NCBI GenBank assembly: GCA_000961585.1
Contig: LADN01000043.1
Coordinates: forward strand, 107,958 to 171,957
Direction of reading: 5' to 3'
DNA: 64,000 nucleotides
Origin: Peptococcaceae bacterium BRH_c4a
GTDB taxonomy: Bacteria; Bacillota; Desulfotomaculia; Desulfotomaculales; Desulfocucumaceae
Of the stretch, positions 8,601 through 16,926 are shown one piece after another. Positions within the stretch are counted from its first letter, which is position 1; each line of letters begins with the position of its first letter. A model generated the notes under the pieces. The model made no database searches. It was not told the origin of the DNA and saw only the letters and a program-made list of their open reading frames with translations. A program made the position numbers and the translations under genes.

Positions 8601-8974
8601 TTTTAAACCCCTCTAAGTATTTTTTTAGCCCCTTCCGGGCATCTACCCAGACATGGCCTTCAGCCGCGCTGCATACAGTATTTCCTCAGACAATAAGTTA
8701 TTTAGTCTAGGTAAATTATAAAAAAGCCGCTTGCTAATTAATATCGCTAGAAAGGATGGAAAAAGGTTAAAGAATAGTGTTAATCCCTTGGGGTGAGCTA
8801 TGTCACCCGGGTTAGTTTTTGAAAAGAAGAAGGATTTTTTTAGCTGGTGGATAATATAATACCACCGATATATTGGACTTTTCAGAAATTGTCGGATGAG
8901 AAAAGGGACTGCCGCCCCTGGACGCAATGCGTCCTTACAAAACCAAAACAGGCGAACTCAGGGGAGGGAGAAAT
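8601..8974. promoter_or_regulatory. Divergent control region of bamB and the sigma-54 regulator, with two inverted repeats
   Basis: This 374-bp AT-rich stretch has no convincing gene. It holds a perfect inverted repeat GGGTGA-N6-TCACCC (8791-8808) and a second, GGTGG-N11-CCACC (8846-8866), both plausible operators. I found no GG-N10-GC match to a sigma-54 promoter facing bamB, so bam transcription is probably not directly sigma-54 dependent. Confidence 0.5.
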
Positions 8975-10339
8975 TTGCACAAAAACCTGATGGAACATCT
9001 GGGTAAGCTTGGGCGGGCAGTTCTGGATTTATCATCGGAGGGAATTCTTCTCACTGATCTTGAAGGCAATATTATCTATACCAATAAATCCTATGCCGAG
9101 ATATGCATGCGTGACGGGCAGGAACGGGTAGGGCAGAATATATTGCAAACCAACCCATACGGAGCGATTACCGAGGTGTTATTGACCGGCAAATCGGTAA
9201 TTGGGAAAAAACATGCCTCCTTCGGATCTAATGTCGAAGTTCTTTCCAATGCCTTCCCTATTTTTATTGAAAACCAGATGGTTGGAGCAATTGTTTTTTT
9301 CCGTGAAATTGGAGAGGCGCTAAAAATATTGGATGAGTTAGCCAAGGCCCGTGAGGATGTAAGAATACTGTCCAGTAAGTTGGAGCAAATTGAGCGCACA
9401 AAAGATGATTTCAATGCGATAATAGGCCGAAACCGGCAATTAATAGAGGTTATAAACCTGGCCCGGCGGGTTTCTAAGACAGATTCAACCGTACTTTTAA
9501 GGGGGGAGAGCGGAACGGGTAAACAGTTGTTTGCCGAAGCCATCCATAATAGCAGTAAGCGCCGCAATTTTCCCTTTATCCACCTGAACTGTGCAGCTAT
9601 TCCCGATAATCTCCTGGAAAGTGAATTTTTCGGCTACGAAAAGGGATCTTTTATGGGAGCCGGTCAGAGAAAAACAGGGACCTTTGAATTGGCCGACCAG
9701 GGGACTATTTTTCTTGATGAGATTGGCGATATGGATTTAAAGCTGCAGGCCAAATTGCTGCAAGTACTCCAAAGTGGTGAATTTCGCCGTTTGGGAGGGG
9801 TAAAATTAATTAAAATCGATGCCAGAATAATTGCTGCGACCAACCGGGATTTAGAAGGGTTGATTAATGAAGGTCACTTCCGCAAAGACCTGTACTTCAG
9901 GCTGAATGTTGTCAGCATAGAAATTCCGCCATTACGGGAGCGCATTGATGACATCCCAATATTAGTCCGGAATATGCTGCCCAGGATAAGTCGCCGGGTT
10001 GGCAGAATAGTAACCGGGATTGAAGATGAGGCTTTGGCAAAACTTGAGCAATACCACTGGTTCGGCAACATCCGTGAACTGGAAAATATTCTTGAAAAAG
10101 CGATAACCCTCTGTAACGGGGAAAAGATAAAAGCTGAGGATATTTACTTATCTCTCCTGCCTTCCCCTGAATCTAAAGCCATCATGCCACTGGAAGAATT
10201 GGAGCAGCTAATGATTACCCGGGCACTCCAGAAATTTGGCACTTCCCTGGCTGGAAAAAAAGAAACTGCCAGGGTGCTAGGTGTTTCCCTGACAACATTA
10301 TATAATAAACTAAGAAAAATGGGAAAATTGCAGAAATAA
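8975..10339 (+). CDS. PAS-AAA+ sigma-54-dependent activator
   Basis: An enhancer-binding protein of about 454 aa. A PAS-like sensor (about 20-130, ILLTDLEGNIIYTNKSYAEIC) precedes an AAA+ domain with Walker A GESGTGKQ, Walker B GTIFLDEIGDM and the R-finger region, and a Fis-type HTH at the C-terminus (ETARVLGVSLTTLYNKL). The sigma-54 contact loop reads GSFMGA instead of the usual GAFTGA. Start chosen as TTG at 8975, four bases after GGGGAGGGAG; an upstream in-frame ATG at 8927 lacks such a site. It faces away from bamB and is followed by a consensus -24/-12 promoter for the ubiD operon, its most likely target. Ligand unknown. Confidence 0.85.
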   Translation: MHKNLMEHLGKLGRAVLDLSSEGILLTDLEGNIIYTNKSYAEICMRDGQERVGQNILQTNPYGAITEVLLTGKSVIGKKHASFGSNVEVLSNAFPIFIENQMVGAIVFFREIGEALKILDELAKAREDVRILSSKLEQIERTKDDFNAIIGRNRQLIEVINLARRVSKTDSTVLLRGESGTGKQLFAEAIHNSSKRRNFPFIHLNCAAIPDNLLESEFFGYEKGSFMGAGQRKTGTFELADQGTIFLDEIGDMDLKLQAKLLQVLQSGEFRRLGGVKLIKIDARIIAATNRDLEGLINEGHFRKDLYFRLNVVSIEIPPLRERIDDIPILVRNMLPRISRRVGRIVTGIEDEALAKLEQYHWFGNIRELENILEKAITLCNGEKIKAEDIYLSLLPSPESKAIMPLEELEQLMITRALQKFGTSLAGKKETARVLGVSLTTLYNKLRKMGKLQK

Positions 10340-10346
10340 CAAATTG

Positions 10347-10430
10347 TTGCAAAAATTGCAAGTCCAAATTAATACAGCAAATTCACCAGGGGTTGTCTCT
10401 TCAAAGGGCCAACCCTTTCATATTTTGCAA
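10347..10430 (+). promoter_or_regulatory. TTGCAA repeats, possible activator binding sites
   Basis: TTGCAA occurs at 10347-10352, 10356-10361 (three bases apart) and 10425-10430. They lie 53-136 bases upstream of the -24/-12 element, the usual enhancer distance. TTGCAA is self-complementary. Confidence 0.45.
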
Positions 10431-10482
10431 CTACCGACAGGGGCATCCGGTATAGAACGTGCATTTTAAAAGGGAAATTACC

Positions 10483-10498
10483 TGGCATAGTTATTGCT
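10483..10498 (+). promoter_or_regulatory. Sigma-54 (-24/-12) promoter of the ubiD operon
   Basis: TGGCATAGTTATTGCT fits the consensus TGGCAYRNNNNTTGCW at every position. It lies 90 bases before the ubiD-like ATG and directly after the activator gene. Confidence 0.85.
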
Positions 10499-10587
10499 CA
10501 AGGCAAAGAACAACTGGGGCTCTAAAAGTAACCGCGGAGTTTGCAGTAAGGTAATGTTAAACGAATACGAGGAGGTAGATTGAAGAC

Positions 10588-12005
10588 ATGCGGCAGTTTA
10601 TCAAGGAGATTGAGAAAAGCGGGGACTTGGTCCGGATTAAAAAAGAAGTGGACTGGGATATTGAAGCAGGGGCGGTCAGCCGCCGGGTTTACGACCAGTA
10701 CGGTCCTTGCCTGTGGTTTGAAAAAATCAAAGATTACCCGCAAGGACACACCATCCTTAACGGTCCTGTAGGTACCTGGAGGAGGGTGGCAATTTCAATG
10801 GGACTGGCTCCGGACACGCCGGTGCGGGAGATTTATGCGGAATACGAGAAACGCATAGACGGGCGGGTCAAGCCAAACATTGTGGACCGTAAAAAAGCTC
10901 CCTGCAAGGAAAATATTTTCGTCGGAGAAGAAGCTGATATATACCGGCTGCCGGCTCCCCTGATCCACGAAGGCGACGGCGGGCGCTATATTGGCACCTG
11001 GGATATTGTTGTAACCAAGGACCCGGACACCGGCTGGACTAACTGGGGAATGTACCGGTTTATGGTGCACAATAAGAGATTTCTTGCCGGCTGGCCCCAA
11101 ACCACCAGTCAGTTTGCAATGATGTTGAACGAAAAATACCTTCCCAAGAAGCAAGCCATGCCCGTAGCGCTGGTCCTTGGTTCACATCCCGTCGACCACA
11201 TGATGGCCACCGCTCCTTTCAAGCCTGGCGTCAGTGAAGCCGAAGTGGCCGGGGCTGTACGGGGGAAACCGGTGGATCTGGTGCGCTGCGAGACCTGCGA
11301 CCTATTAGTGCCGGCCGATGCGGAAATAATAATTGAGGGGGAAATCCCAATTGACGCTATAGTGCCGGATGGTCCTTTTGGTGAATACCCGGGCTACCGG
11401 AGCGGCACCATGGCGGAAGGCGTAGCTTTCAGGATCAGGGCCATCACACACCGGAACAACCCTATTTTGAGCATGACTGCCCTGGGTGCTCCCGTTGATG
11501 ACAGCTCAATTGCAGCCTCACTGACCGCAGCGGTGGGGATGAAAAAGGGCCTGCAAAGGCGGGGATCGAGGTAACAGATGTATATGTGCCGCCGGAAGGG
11601 GTTACCCACCTGGTGGTGGTTGGTGTAAAAAAAGGCGGTATCGAGGTAACCAAGAAGGTTCTGGACTTTTTTATCGCAAGGCGGGTAATGGTTTCCAAGT
11701 GTATCGTGGTTGACCAGGATGTGGATGTATTTAACATGGGACAGGTGATCCATGCCTTCGTCACCAAATGTCACCCGGGGCGGAGTATATTGGTGGAACA
11801 TTTTGAAGGAAAGTCCAACGCGCTTACACCCTGTTATGATGCAGAAGAACGGCGTATCCTCAAGGGAGCGTTTGCGGCCTTTGATGCCACCTGGCCCTTG
11901 GAGTGGCCAAAGGAAAACATCCCGCCAAGGGCAACCTTTGAAGATATTTATTCCGAAAACACCAAAGCAAGGGTACTTGAAAAATGCCTTGAATACGGTC
12001 TTTGA
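10588..12005 (+). pseudogene. UbiD-family (de)carboxylase with one frameshift
   Basis: Two frames together give one UbiD-type protein of about 472 aa. The first part (to 11574) has the prenylated-FMN enzyme landmarks NWGMYRFMVHNKR and EGEIPIDAIVPDGPFGEYPGY. It breaks after MKKGLQ, and the natural continuation KAGIEVTDVYVPPEGVTHLV is found in another frame; one missing A in the run at 11555-11557 explains it. The rest is clean to 12005. UbiD enzymes interconvert aryl substrates and their carboxylates, for example phenylphosphate, hydroxybenzoate or, as proposed for AbcA, benzene; the substrate cannot be assigned here. It may be a recent pseudogene or a sequencing/assembly error, since the rest of the reading frame is intact. 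ATG follows GAGGAGG. Confidence 0.85.
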
Positions 12006-12046
12006 TATTTGACGAAATAAGCTAAAATTTAGGAGGCGAAGATAGG

Positions 12047-12337
12047 ATGCCTAAAGAATATCTTACTTATGTCCGTAAATATGCAGATCTTCAAAATGGT
12101 GTGCGTAACCTGTTTATCAAGGACTTGACACCGGGTCCGCGAAAATATGACACGAAACAGGTGAAGGCCATGATAGCCCGTTCATCTGCGGATTTACCGG
12201 AGGGGGACATACTCTGGGTGCGTTCCGAAATGGGTGTGCTGGATCCAGATCCATGGTCTATTAAAATTTTAGAGGACCTGCCTGATTATGTGGAGGGACG
12301 TCCCTATTCCGACATCTTTCTTGCATTAGGTTGGTAA
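12047..12337 (+). CDS. 96-aa protein of unknown function in the ubiD operon
   Basis: Not recognised. It is a small, charged protein (MPKEYLTYVRKYADLQNG start) with no cysteine, signal peptide or membrane segment. The middle reads LPEGDILWVRSEMGVLDPDPWSIKILEDLPDYV. TAGGAGGCG precedes the ATG, and it lies 41 bases after the ubiD-like gene, so it could be an accessory subunit. Some anaerobic aromatic (de)carboxylases have small extra subunits, but it lacks the zinc-binding cysteines of the EcdD type. Confidence 0.7.
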   Translation: MPKEYLTYVRKYADLQNGVRNLFIKDLTPGPRKYDTKQVKAMIARSSADLPEGDILWVRSEMGVLDPDPWSIKILEDLPDYVEGRPYSDIFLALGW

Positions 12338-12368
12338 AAATTTTAAAACCGAGAAAGGTGATTGGGTA

Positions 12369-12797
12369 ATGTATTATGACGCATCCATGGAAACAGCAAC
12401 CAGTGAAAAAATGGAAGACATCCAGTGGCAAAATCTAAAGCAATTGCTGAACAAGGCTTACCTCAGCAATTCCTTCTATAGGGGCAGGTTTAACGAACAG
12501 GGAGTAACGCCGGAAGATATCCGCCTTTTGGGTGATATAAACAAGTTGCCGTTCACATCTAAACTGGACTTCCAAAAAGACCAGGAGGAAAACCCTTCCT
12601 TTGGGACCAATTTAACTGAACCGTTTGAAAATTACGTGCGCTACCACCAAACCACGGGCACCACGGGAAAGCCCTTAAAATGGTTGGACACCAAAGAAGG
12701 TTGGGCCTGGCGGATACGCTGTCAGGCTCACGCACTGGCGGCGGCAGGTGTTACAAACAGGGATATCTTACTTCTGCCCTTCAACTGCCAATCATAG
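12369..12797 (+). pseudogene. Truncated PaaK-like aryl-CoA ligase (N-terminal third only)
   Basis: The 142-aa product starts well (ATG after GAGAAAGGTG) and matches the N-terminus of phenylacetate-CoA ligases, including the AMP-binding loop HQTTGTTGKPLKW near residue 95. Family members have about 430 aa. Similarity ends near 12783 in LLLPFN, and the frame then runs into the 3' end of the convergent chemoreceptor gene and stops. The adenylate-forming core and C-terminal lid are missing, so the product cannot be active. The break marks a rearrangement endpoint or a misjoin. Confidence 0.85.
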
Positions 12798-14390
12798 CCT
12801 GAACCTGCTGGCCAGAGTTTCCAGTTCGTCAGCCAGCGCCGCCAGAGCTTGGGTGGTGGAGGAAACCTCCTCCATGGTGGCGTTCTGCTGCTGGGCTGTT
12901 GCAGCCAAGTCTTGAACCGATTCTGATATCTCCCCGGACGCCGCAGCAATGGACTGAATTTCCTCCACAAGGTTCCGGGCGGCATCCGATATGTTTTTGA
13001 AAACCCCCTCCACCTCTCTGACGACCGATGCCCCCTTTTCGGCCTGGGCCGAGCTCTCATCCATACTCTTTACCGCCCTTTCGGATTCCTGCTGTATGGT
13101 GTTGATTAGCCCCTGGATTTCTTTTGAGGCTTCCGAGGATTGTTCGGCCAACTTCCTCACTTCTTCGGCGACTACAGCAAAACCGCGGCCCTTATCCCCG
13201 GCCCGGGCGGCCTCTATGGCGGCATTGAGAGCCAGCAGGTTGGTCTGATCCGCAATGCCCGTAATTAATTCAACTATCTGGGATATTTTTACGGAAAATT
13301 CGTTAAGACCATGTATGGTATCCCTGCTTCCGGCGACAGCGTTGTTGATAATCATGATTTGGCTGCTGATCTTCTGCAACCCCTTATTGCCGTCTCCTGC
13401 ATGCCCGGCTGCCCGTACGGCGGACCCAGATATGTGCTGCGCCCTTTCAGCCACCTGTTCCGCGACCGAAGCTACCTGACTTATGGTGGAGGTGGTTTCG
13501 GATATGCCGGCGGTAACGTTTTCCGCGCTTTCCGAAAGCCCGGCAGCGGATTCCGTAACGGTCCGGGACTTTTCTTGAAGCTGCGCCACCATTTCTTTCA
13601 CTTTTTCGTGCATGGTGTTGAATGAATCCGCCAGCCGCCCGGACTCATCGCGGGATTTTACACGGATCTTCGCCCCGCTGAGGTCGCCGGAGGCTATTCT
13701 GGCCGCTCCCGCATCGACCAGCGCTATGGGCGCCGTTACCCTGCGGGCTACAATGTATATTACAACAATGCCGAAGATTACTAGGGCGACAACCAGAATT
13801 GTTGAGGACTGTATAACCTGCTGGACCCTGGATTTGTTGAGATTTTTATTATTTTCAAGGTTCTGGGAAAGAATATATGCGAAAGCCTCTCCGGATTTAG
13901 TTGGGTCGATATTTGACAACTCCACGTCAGACAGCAGTTGAGAAAGATTCTTCTCCGCCGCCAGGCGTTCGTCACCTTTGGCGTCCTCCCTGGCCCTGAC
14001 CAGGGAGATTATCTTCTTGGATATATCTTTAAACTCTGAGGTTTTTATCTGAAAAGAGTTGAAAAACTTAATCTCATCCTCTTCTTTAATAAGGGAAGCA
14101 ATCTTATTCTGCAATTCGTCTCCGGCTCCAACGAACTTATAGTACCTCACCTCATCAGAAGGGTTCCCCCCGATGATAAAAGCATTTAAGCTGCCCGAGG
14201 CCTGGCTGTAGCCGGCCATGGCCATACCGGTCAAAGCGTAGGCGCGAACCTTCTCGTCTATTAGTGAGGCGTAGTTACGATCAATGTCTTTCATGCTGTT
14301 TATCAGATAAAAGCTGGTAAAAGCTATCAGTAATAATACGATCCCGAACCCCGCCAGAATTTTGCTCATTATTTTAAACCTGAATTTCAA
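12792..14390 (-). CDS. Methyl-accepting chemotaxis protein (periplasmic four-helix type)
   Basis: A 532-aa transducer. TM1 at about 9-30, a helical extracellular region of about 150 residues, TM2 at about 190-212, a HAMP domain, and the signalling hairpin with [41 protein letters not shown]. The C-terminus ends ASRFRL with no CheR-docking pentapeptide. TTG start after GGGGAGG. It is intact although it abuts the broken ligase gene, so it may have arrived with the rearrangement. Its ligand is unknown. Confidence 0.92.
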   Translation of the reverse strand: MKFRFKIMSKILAGFGIVLLLIAFTSFYLINSMKDIDRNYASLIDEKVRAYALTGMAMAGYSQASGSLNAFIIGGNPSDEVRYYKFVGAGDELQNKIASLIKEEDEIKFFNSFQIKTSEFKDISKKIISLVRAREDAKGDERLAAEKNLSQLLSDVELSNIDPTKSGEAFAYILSQNLENNKNLNKSRVQQVIQSSTILVVALVIFGIVVIYIVARRVTAPIALVDAGAARIASGDLSGAKIRVKSRDESGRLADSFNTMHEKVKEMVAQLQEKSRTVTESAAGLSESAENVTAGISETTSTISQVASVAEQVAERAQHISGSAVRAAGHAGDGNKGLQKISSQIMIINNAVAGSRDTIHGLNEFSVKISQIVELITGIADQTNLLALNAAIEAARAGDKGRGFAVVAEEVRKLAEQSSEASKEIQGLINTIQQESERAVKSMDESSAQAEKGASVVREVEGVFKNISDAARNLVEEIQSIAAASGEISESVQDLAATAQQQNATMEEVSSTTQALAALADELETLASRFRL

Positions 14391-14545
14391 AATAATTCCT
14401 CCCCTTATAATCTCCTGGCAACCAGCCGGGTATTTTTCTTAACGATATGAATATTCTTCCATAAGTATTATATTTCGGCATATATATCAAAAACCCTGCA
14501 TATATAAACAAATTACTTGAAGCTTGCGGGGAAGAATTACTGTTT

Positions 14546-14690
14546 TATTTCGGCCCAATCCATGATGACGGCCCCCATCCCCACCAGCACGTGTTCTCCC
14601 AGTTTGGGTGTGTAATATAGCTGTCCTTGCCGATGGAAGGGCGTTTCCCCTCAAACTTGTAAATAGCCAAAGCCTACAGTCCCTTTAAAC
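14546..14690 (-). pseudogene. Remnant of a PaaY/gamma-carbonic-anhydrase-like gene with internal deletion
   Basis: The stretch closely matches two separate parts of the intact gene at 55262-55807. Its left half (CCCAATCCATGATGACGGCC onward to TTGGGTGTGT) equals the part near 55490-55550, and the right half (ATAGCTG to ATAGCCAAAGC) equals the part near 55752-55810. About 200 bases in between are missing. No open frame remains. It shows that part of the 55-kb operon was once duplicated here. Confidence 0.85.
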
Positions 14691-14755
14691 GCCAGTATTC
14701 TGCAAATCCGTTTCCTGGGTCTCCACAGCCAAGGACTTTTGAAACCGCCTCTCTT

Positions 14756-14975
14756 TCTGGCAATAAAAATAACCGCCTTGCCGGCGGTGCCGTCTTGCAG
14801 ACGGCGGAATCCAGAAGCCAGAAGCCAGAATTGTGACAGCCTGCCTTAAAAGCGACCCTCAAGCGACCCCGGAGTGACCCCAGAAAAACTCTGGTTTGCA
14901 TAAAAATGCTTTGGTGCTTCAGCGCTTTAATGCTTTAATGCGTCATATACTTTCCTTAACGACAAAAAAGCGCTC
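14756..14975. repeat. Repeat block, copy 3, lacking the 209-bp palindromic element
   Basis: Contains two adjacent hairpins (14772-14805: ACCGCC/GGCGGT and GCCGTC/GACGGC), GCCAGAA heptamers (about 14810-14831), CCTTAAAAGCGACCCTCAAGCGAC, an AGAAAAACTCTGG segment and ATACTTTCCTTAACGA. The same blocks occur at 60010-60410 and 63460-64000, where a 209-bp palindrome is present next to GCGACCCTCAAGCGAC. On the minus strand the hairpins end in a T-run and could terminate transcription. The rest of 14391-15025 not covered by this block or the PaaY remnant holds nothing I recognise. Confidence 0.8.
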
Positions 14976-15025
14976 ATGCCGAACGCCAATTTGTATCTTA
15001 CTCAACACCTGTGACGGTCTCTCTG

Positions 15026-15391
15026 TCAACCGATAACACCCTTGGTCACCAGTTCCTGGTATTCCCCTTCCGGCATCCCCATGCAGTCCTTGAAGAAAAT
15101 CTCGTTGTGCTCGCCAAGGCAGGGCGCCGGCCGGTCCAGCACCGCCGGTGTCTCCGAAAGGTCGAAGGGCGGCCCCTCGTAGTGGAAGGTACCCATCTTC
15201 GGGTGCTTGATCGCGCTCCAGATTTTGCGGTGGGTGTACTGCGGGTCGGTGTACAGGTCCTGCACCCGGTTGAATATCCCCTGGTCCAGGATTCAATCTG
15301 TTCATGACGGCGACCAGGCCGTAGCCGACGCCGATAAAGTCAATGTAAGGGCCGTAAAGCAGGGACAGCATGCCGCCCGGATAGGTGATTG
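15026..15391 (-). pseudogene. Remnant of a CaiB/BaiF-type CoA-transferase
   Basis: Two fragments remain. YPGGMLSLLYGPYIDFIGVG is followed by YGLVAVMNR (15391 to about 15300), the mid-N-terminal part of the family. Then, after a frame change, DQGIFNRVQDLYTDPQYTHR through to CMGMPEGEYQELVTKGVIG (about 15295 to 15026) is the C-terminus. Most of the middle, roughly 200 residues, is missing. The 5' end is fused in frame to the end of the frameshifted ubiX, so this is a deletion junction. Confidence 0.75.
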
Positions 15392-15886
15392 AGCAGGTCG
15401 TCAATGGTTTCCGGGTGGTTGTAAAAGGCCGGCATGGGAGGGACAAGGCAGGCCCCAGCACGGGTCACGGTAAGCATGTTTTCCAGGTGAAATAAGGCTC
15501 AGCGGGGTTTCCCGGGGAACAACAACCACCTTTTTGCGCTCCTTGATCATCACGTCGGCAGCCCGGATGATCAGATTCTCAGCGAAGCCGTGGGCTATTC
15601 CGGCCAGTGTTTTCATGCTGCAGGGGACTATTGCCATGCCGACTGTATTAAATGAGCCGCTGGCAATGGAGGCGCCCATGTCCTGCAGATCATGCAGGCA
15701 GTCCGCCATTGATTTTACTTCCTCTACGGAATATTTTGTCTCCAAGGCGATGGTCTTTTCCGCCCACTTGCTTAACACCAGATGAATCTTATACCCGGAA
15801 GAATGACGCAGTGCTTCCAGTAACCTTATGCCGTAAATTGCGCCGGTGGCGCCGGTGATGGCCACGATTATACGCTGCCTGTCCAT
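15392..15886 (-). pseudogene. ubiX: UbiX-like flavin prenyltransferase, frameshifted and clipped at the 3' end
   Basis: UbiX makes the prenylated FMN that UbiD enzymes need. The start (MDRQRIIVAITGATGAIYGI after AAGGGGG) and FNTVGMAIVPCSMKTLAGIA, NLIIRAADVMIKERKKVV and RETPLSLI are typical. The frame then breaks; HLENMLTVTRAGACLVPPMP and FYNHPETIDDLLNH follow in another frame, explained by one extra A in the plus-strand run at 15490-15492. The last few residues are replaced by a CoA-transferase remnant. It probably served the UbiD-like protein at 10.6 kb, which carries a frameshift too. Confidence 0.85.
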
Positions 15887-16133
15887 CTAAATCCCCCTTA
15901 ATCGGCCAGTTTTAAAAAAGTCAGCTTCCCCAAGACCACCCCCAGAACTTAATAGTCAATCTCCCACATTCTCTGTTTCTCCCTGCCTCTCCTTTCCTCT
16001 CCCCTCTCCGCCGGTTTCAGCCGTTCTTTATACTGACCCCGATAAAGCCTTGCCCGGAATATAGCAGCTGTTTGGGTTCAAAAGTTTTAATCATGTCAAG
16101 GAACGTGTCACGGTTTTACAGCGGATCGATTTC

Positions 16134-16910
16134 TCACTCACCCTTAAAGCCGGGCTTTCTTTTTTCCAGAAAGGCAGTGGTTCCTTCCAGCCGATCCCCG
16201 GTAAAGAAGGTCAGCGCCAGGGCAAGTTTCTCAAATAAAAGCCCGGTATTGATATCGGTGTTGGCCCCCACGTTGATGGCCACCTTGGCCAGTCCCACCG
16301 CCACAGGACCCTTTTCCACTATCTTGGCGGCCATCCCACGGGCTGCAGGGATCAGATTTTCCGGCGCCACCACCTTGTTTACCAGACCGATGCGCTCCGC
16401 CTCAGCGGCATCGATTATGTCCCCGGTAAAGATCAGCTCCTTGGCCTTTCCGATTCCCACCAGGCGCTGCAGGCGCTGGGTGCCTCCGACACCGGGAATA
16501 ACGCCCAGGTTCACTTCCGGCTGGCCCAGTTTGGATCGGTCGGTGGCTATGCGGATGTCACAGGCCATGGCCAGTTCACATCCTCCCCCCAGGGCAAAGC
16601 CGTCAATGGCGGCAATTGTGGGCTTATCCAGGTTTTCAAGATCACTCAGTGTTTCCTGGGTCTCGCTTTTCAGCACCGCCAGGGCCTTCCGTTCCTGCAG
16701 GGACCGGATATCGGCGCCGGATGCGAAGGCCTTCCCCCCGGCGCCGGTAATTATAACCACCCGTACATCGCTGTCCAAACGGCACTCCCTGACGGCCGCC
16801 CGGATCTCGGCCCAGGTTTGGGGGTCCAGGGCGTTACGCACCTGTGGCCTATTCAGGGTAATCAGAGCCACATGATCTTCTTTCTCCAGGAGAATATTCT
16901 GATAGGTCAT
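16134..16910 (-). CDS. Enoyl-CoA hydratase/isomerase (crotonase)
   Basis: A 258-aa crotonase. It has the CoA-ester oxyanion-hole motif AFASGADI, and both catalytic glutamates in GFALGGGCELAMACD and GQPEVNLGVIPGVGGTQRL, so hydratase activity is expected. ATG at 16910 is preferred; an in-frame GTG at 16922 is possible. It follows the carboxyltransferase gene by 16 bases and is probably co-transcribed. Substrate unknown; short-chain enoyl-CoA such as crotonyl-CoA from the lower benzoyl-CoA pathway is plausible. Confidence 0.88.
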   Translation of the reverse strand: MTYQNILLEKEDHVALITLNRPQVRNALDPQTWAEIRAAVRECRLDSDVRVVIITGAGGKAFASGADIRSLQERKALAVLKSETQETLSDLENLDKPTIAAIDGFALGGGCELAMACDIRIATDRSKLGQPEVNLGVIPGVGGTQRLQRLVGIGKAKELIFTGDIIDAAEAERIGLVNKVVAPENLIPAARGMAAKIVEKGPVAVGLAKVAINVGANTDINTGLLFEKLALALTFFTGDRLEGTTAFLEKRKPGFKGE

Positions 16911-16926
16911 ATCTGTTTCCACATCC

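Noticed and set aside
8643..8927. 94-aa minus-strand frame in the bamB upstream region
   Set aside because: No ribosome site, biased composition, and it overlaps the regulator's leader and both inverted repeats.
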